Source: a bacterium
Lineage (GTDB): Bacteria > Bdellovibrionota_C > UBA2361 > SZUA-149
Assembly: GCA_003230795.1 (NCBI GenBank)
Contig: QIGM01000163.1
Coordinates: 1-6,530, forward strand
Direction of reading: 5' to 3'
Length of the DNA: 6,530 bases
Shown here: piece by piece, positions 5,891 to 6,530 of the stretch
Numbering within the stretch: position 1 is the stretch's first letter
Layout of the letters: every line of letters starts with the position of its first letter
Position numbers and translations under genes: made by a program
The notes under the pieces: generated by a model
The model's input: the letters and a program-made list of their open reading frames with translations, nothing else
Database searches by the model: none
Told to the model about the DNA's origin: nothing

Positions 5891-6530
5891 TTACAATCGC
5901 ACTAGAGCAGCGATGCTTTCGAGCAACTCATCCGGCTCAGCAGCCTCGAGCACCGTACGCTGAATGCCACCCGTAAGCACTCCAACGGTATAACCAAGAC
6001 CAGCCTTCTTTCCGCTTTCAATATCAGGGGGAATGTCCCCGATTATCATGGCATCCTCAGGAGCTATCCCAAGCGTTGAGCAGATTCTACCAATTTGTGG
6101 AAGCTTATCGGTCCATTCAAGATCTTCGTGCTCTCGAGTCTCAACCAAAGAAAGATGCCCAGCGAAAGGATGCTCACTTAGCTCTTCGTAGAGCTTGTCC
6201 TTGCAACCAACTCTCGCCGTCGCAATCGCAAGCTTCGCACCGTCTGCAACTAGGCGCTCACAGAGAGGTTCTGCTGCTTCAAACGGCGTTGCTTTAGGAA
6301 ATTCTATCCAATTAAAGCGTTCCCAAAAATTTTGTATGAACTTTTCCTTCTCTTCAGTTTGCACAAAACGGAAGAAATCAAAATCAGAAAAACAGCTCGA
6401 AAGCTCCTCAAGTGAGACTTCAGGGTGAGAAAGCTCAGCGATAATACGCTTCGCCTCAGCGAACAGAAAGTCGTGCGGAAACTCAACAAGTGTCCCGTCG
6501 AGGTCAAAAATCACTAATTTCGCTTTAAAA
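5891..6530 (-). CDS. HAD-superfamily hydrolase (probable phosphatase), 5' end cut by window edge
   Basis: A haloacid-dehalogenase-type hydrolase, most likely a phosphatase using an Asp nucleophile and Mg2+. Numbering from the GTG at 6514-6512: motif I is VIFDLDGTL with Asp4 (nucleophile) and Asp6; a helical cap follows at about 12-75; motif II is the Thr99 region (AIATA); motif III is likely Lys137; motif IV is GDIPPDIESG (159-168) with Asp160 and Asp164. The frame stays open to the right edge, adding Phe-Lys-Ala-Lys-Leu before the GTG. The GTG has no Shine-Dalgarno site, and HAD proteins usually have a few residues before motif I. The true start is therefore probably just beyond the window. 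The stop is TAA at 5893-5891. The substrate cannot be told; it resembles the phosphoglycolate-phosphatase-like group in layout only. Confidence 0.9.
   Translation of the reverse strand, partial: FKAKLVIFDLDGTLVEFPHDFLFAEAKRIIAELSHPEVSLEELSSCFSDFDFFRFVQTEEKEKFIQNFWERFNWIEFPKATPFEAAEPLCERLVADGAKLAIATARVGCKDKLYEELSEHPFAGHLSLVETREHEDLEWTDKLPQIGRICSTLGIAPEDAMIIGDIPPDIESGKKAGLGYTVGVLTGGIQRTVLEAAEPDELLESIAALVRL

Overview
All five genes lie on the minus strand, so the reading order runs from the right edge of the window to the left. In that order they are a HAD-family phosphatase (cut by the right edge), an unrecognised 95-residue protein with a highly acidic tail, alanyl-tRNA synthetase (alaS), a seven-transmembrane HD-domain phosphodiesterase of the PgpH/YqfF family, and the first 102 residues of the rRNA-maturation endoribonuclease YbeY (cut by the left edge). 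Base composition is roughly balanced between A+T and G+C. The gene set is chromosomal housekeeping. I see no IS element, phage gene, CRISPR array, rRNA or tRNA. The AlaS sequence resembles those of the former Deltaproteobacteria and related Gram-negative lineages, but this placement is from memory of family sequences and is weak.

Layout: 6530-5891 is the HAD phosphatase. A 52-base gap follows. 5838-5551 is the small acidic-tail protein, which has a GTG start and a strong GGAGG site. 5550-5275 is the only sizeable non-coding stretch (276 bases). It holds several inverted repeats, including a 9-bp pair at 5338-5346/5383-5391, and a G+C-rich block at about 5399-5449. It is the presumed promoter and leader region of alaS. 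5274-2626 is alaS, which starts with TTG. 2629-194 is the 7TM-HD gene, which overlaps alaS by four bases (ATGA). 306-1 is ybeY, whose first ~37 codons overlap the end of the 7TM-HD gene in another frame by 113 bases.

How the genes work together: alaS, the 7TM-HD gene and ybeY form an overlapping, probably co-transcribed and translationally coupled unit. It joins tRNA charging, turnover of cyclic di-AMP (predicted from the family) and 16S rRNA processing/ribosome quality control. In many bacteria the 7TM-HD gene and ybeY are neighbours, often with phoH just upstream; here alaS takes that place. The HAD gene and the acidic-tail gene may form a separate short unit or may read through into alaS. 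No clear intrinsic terminator separates them.

I found no convincing new multi-gene system. The points most worth a second look are the long ybeY overlap, the structured alaS leader, the acidic-tail protein, and the alaS/7TM-HD coupling.
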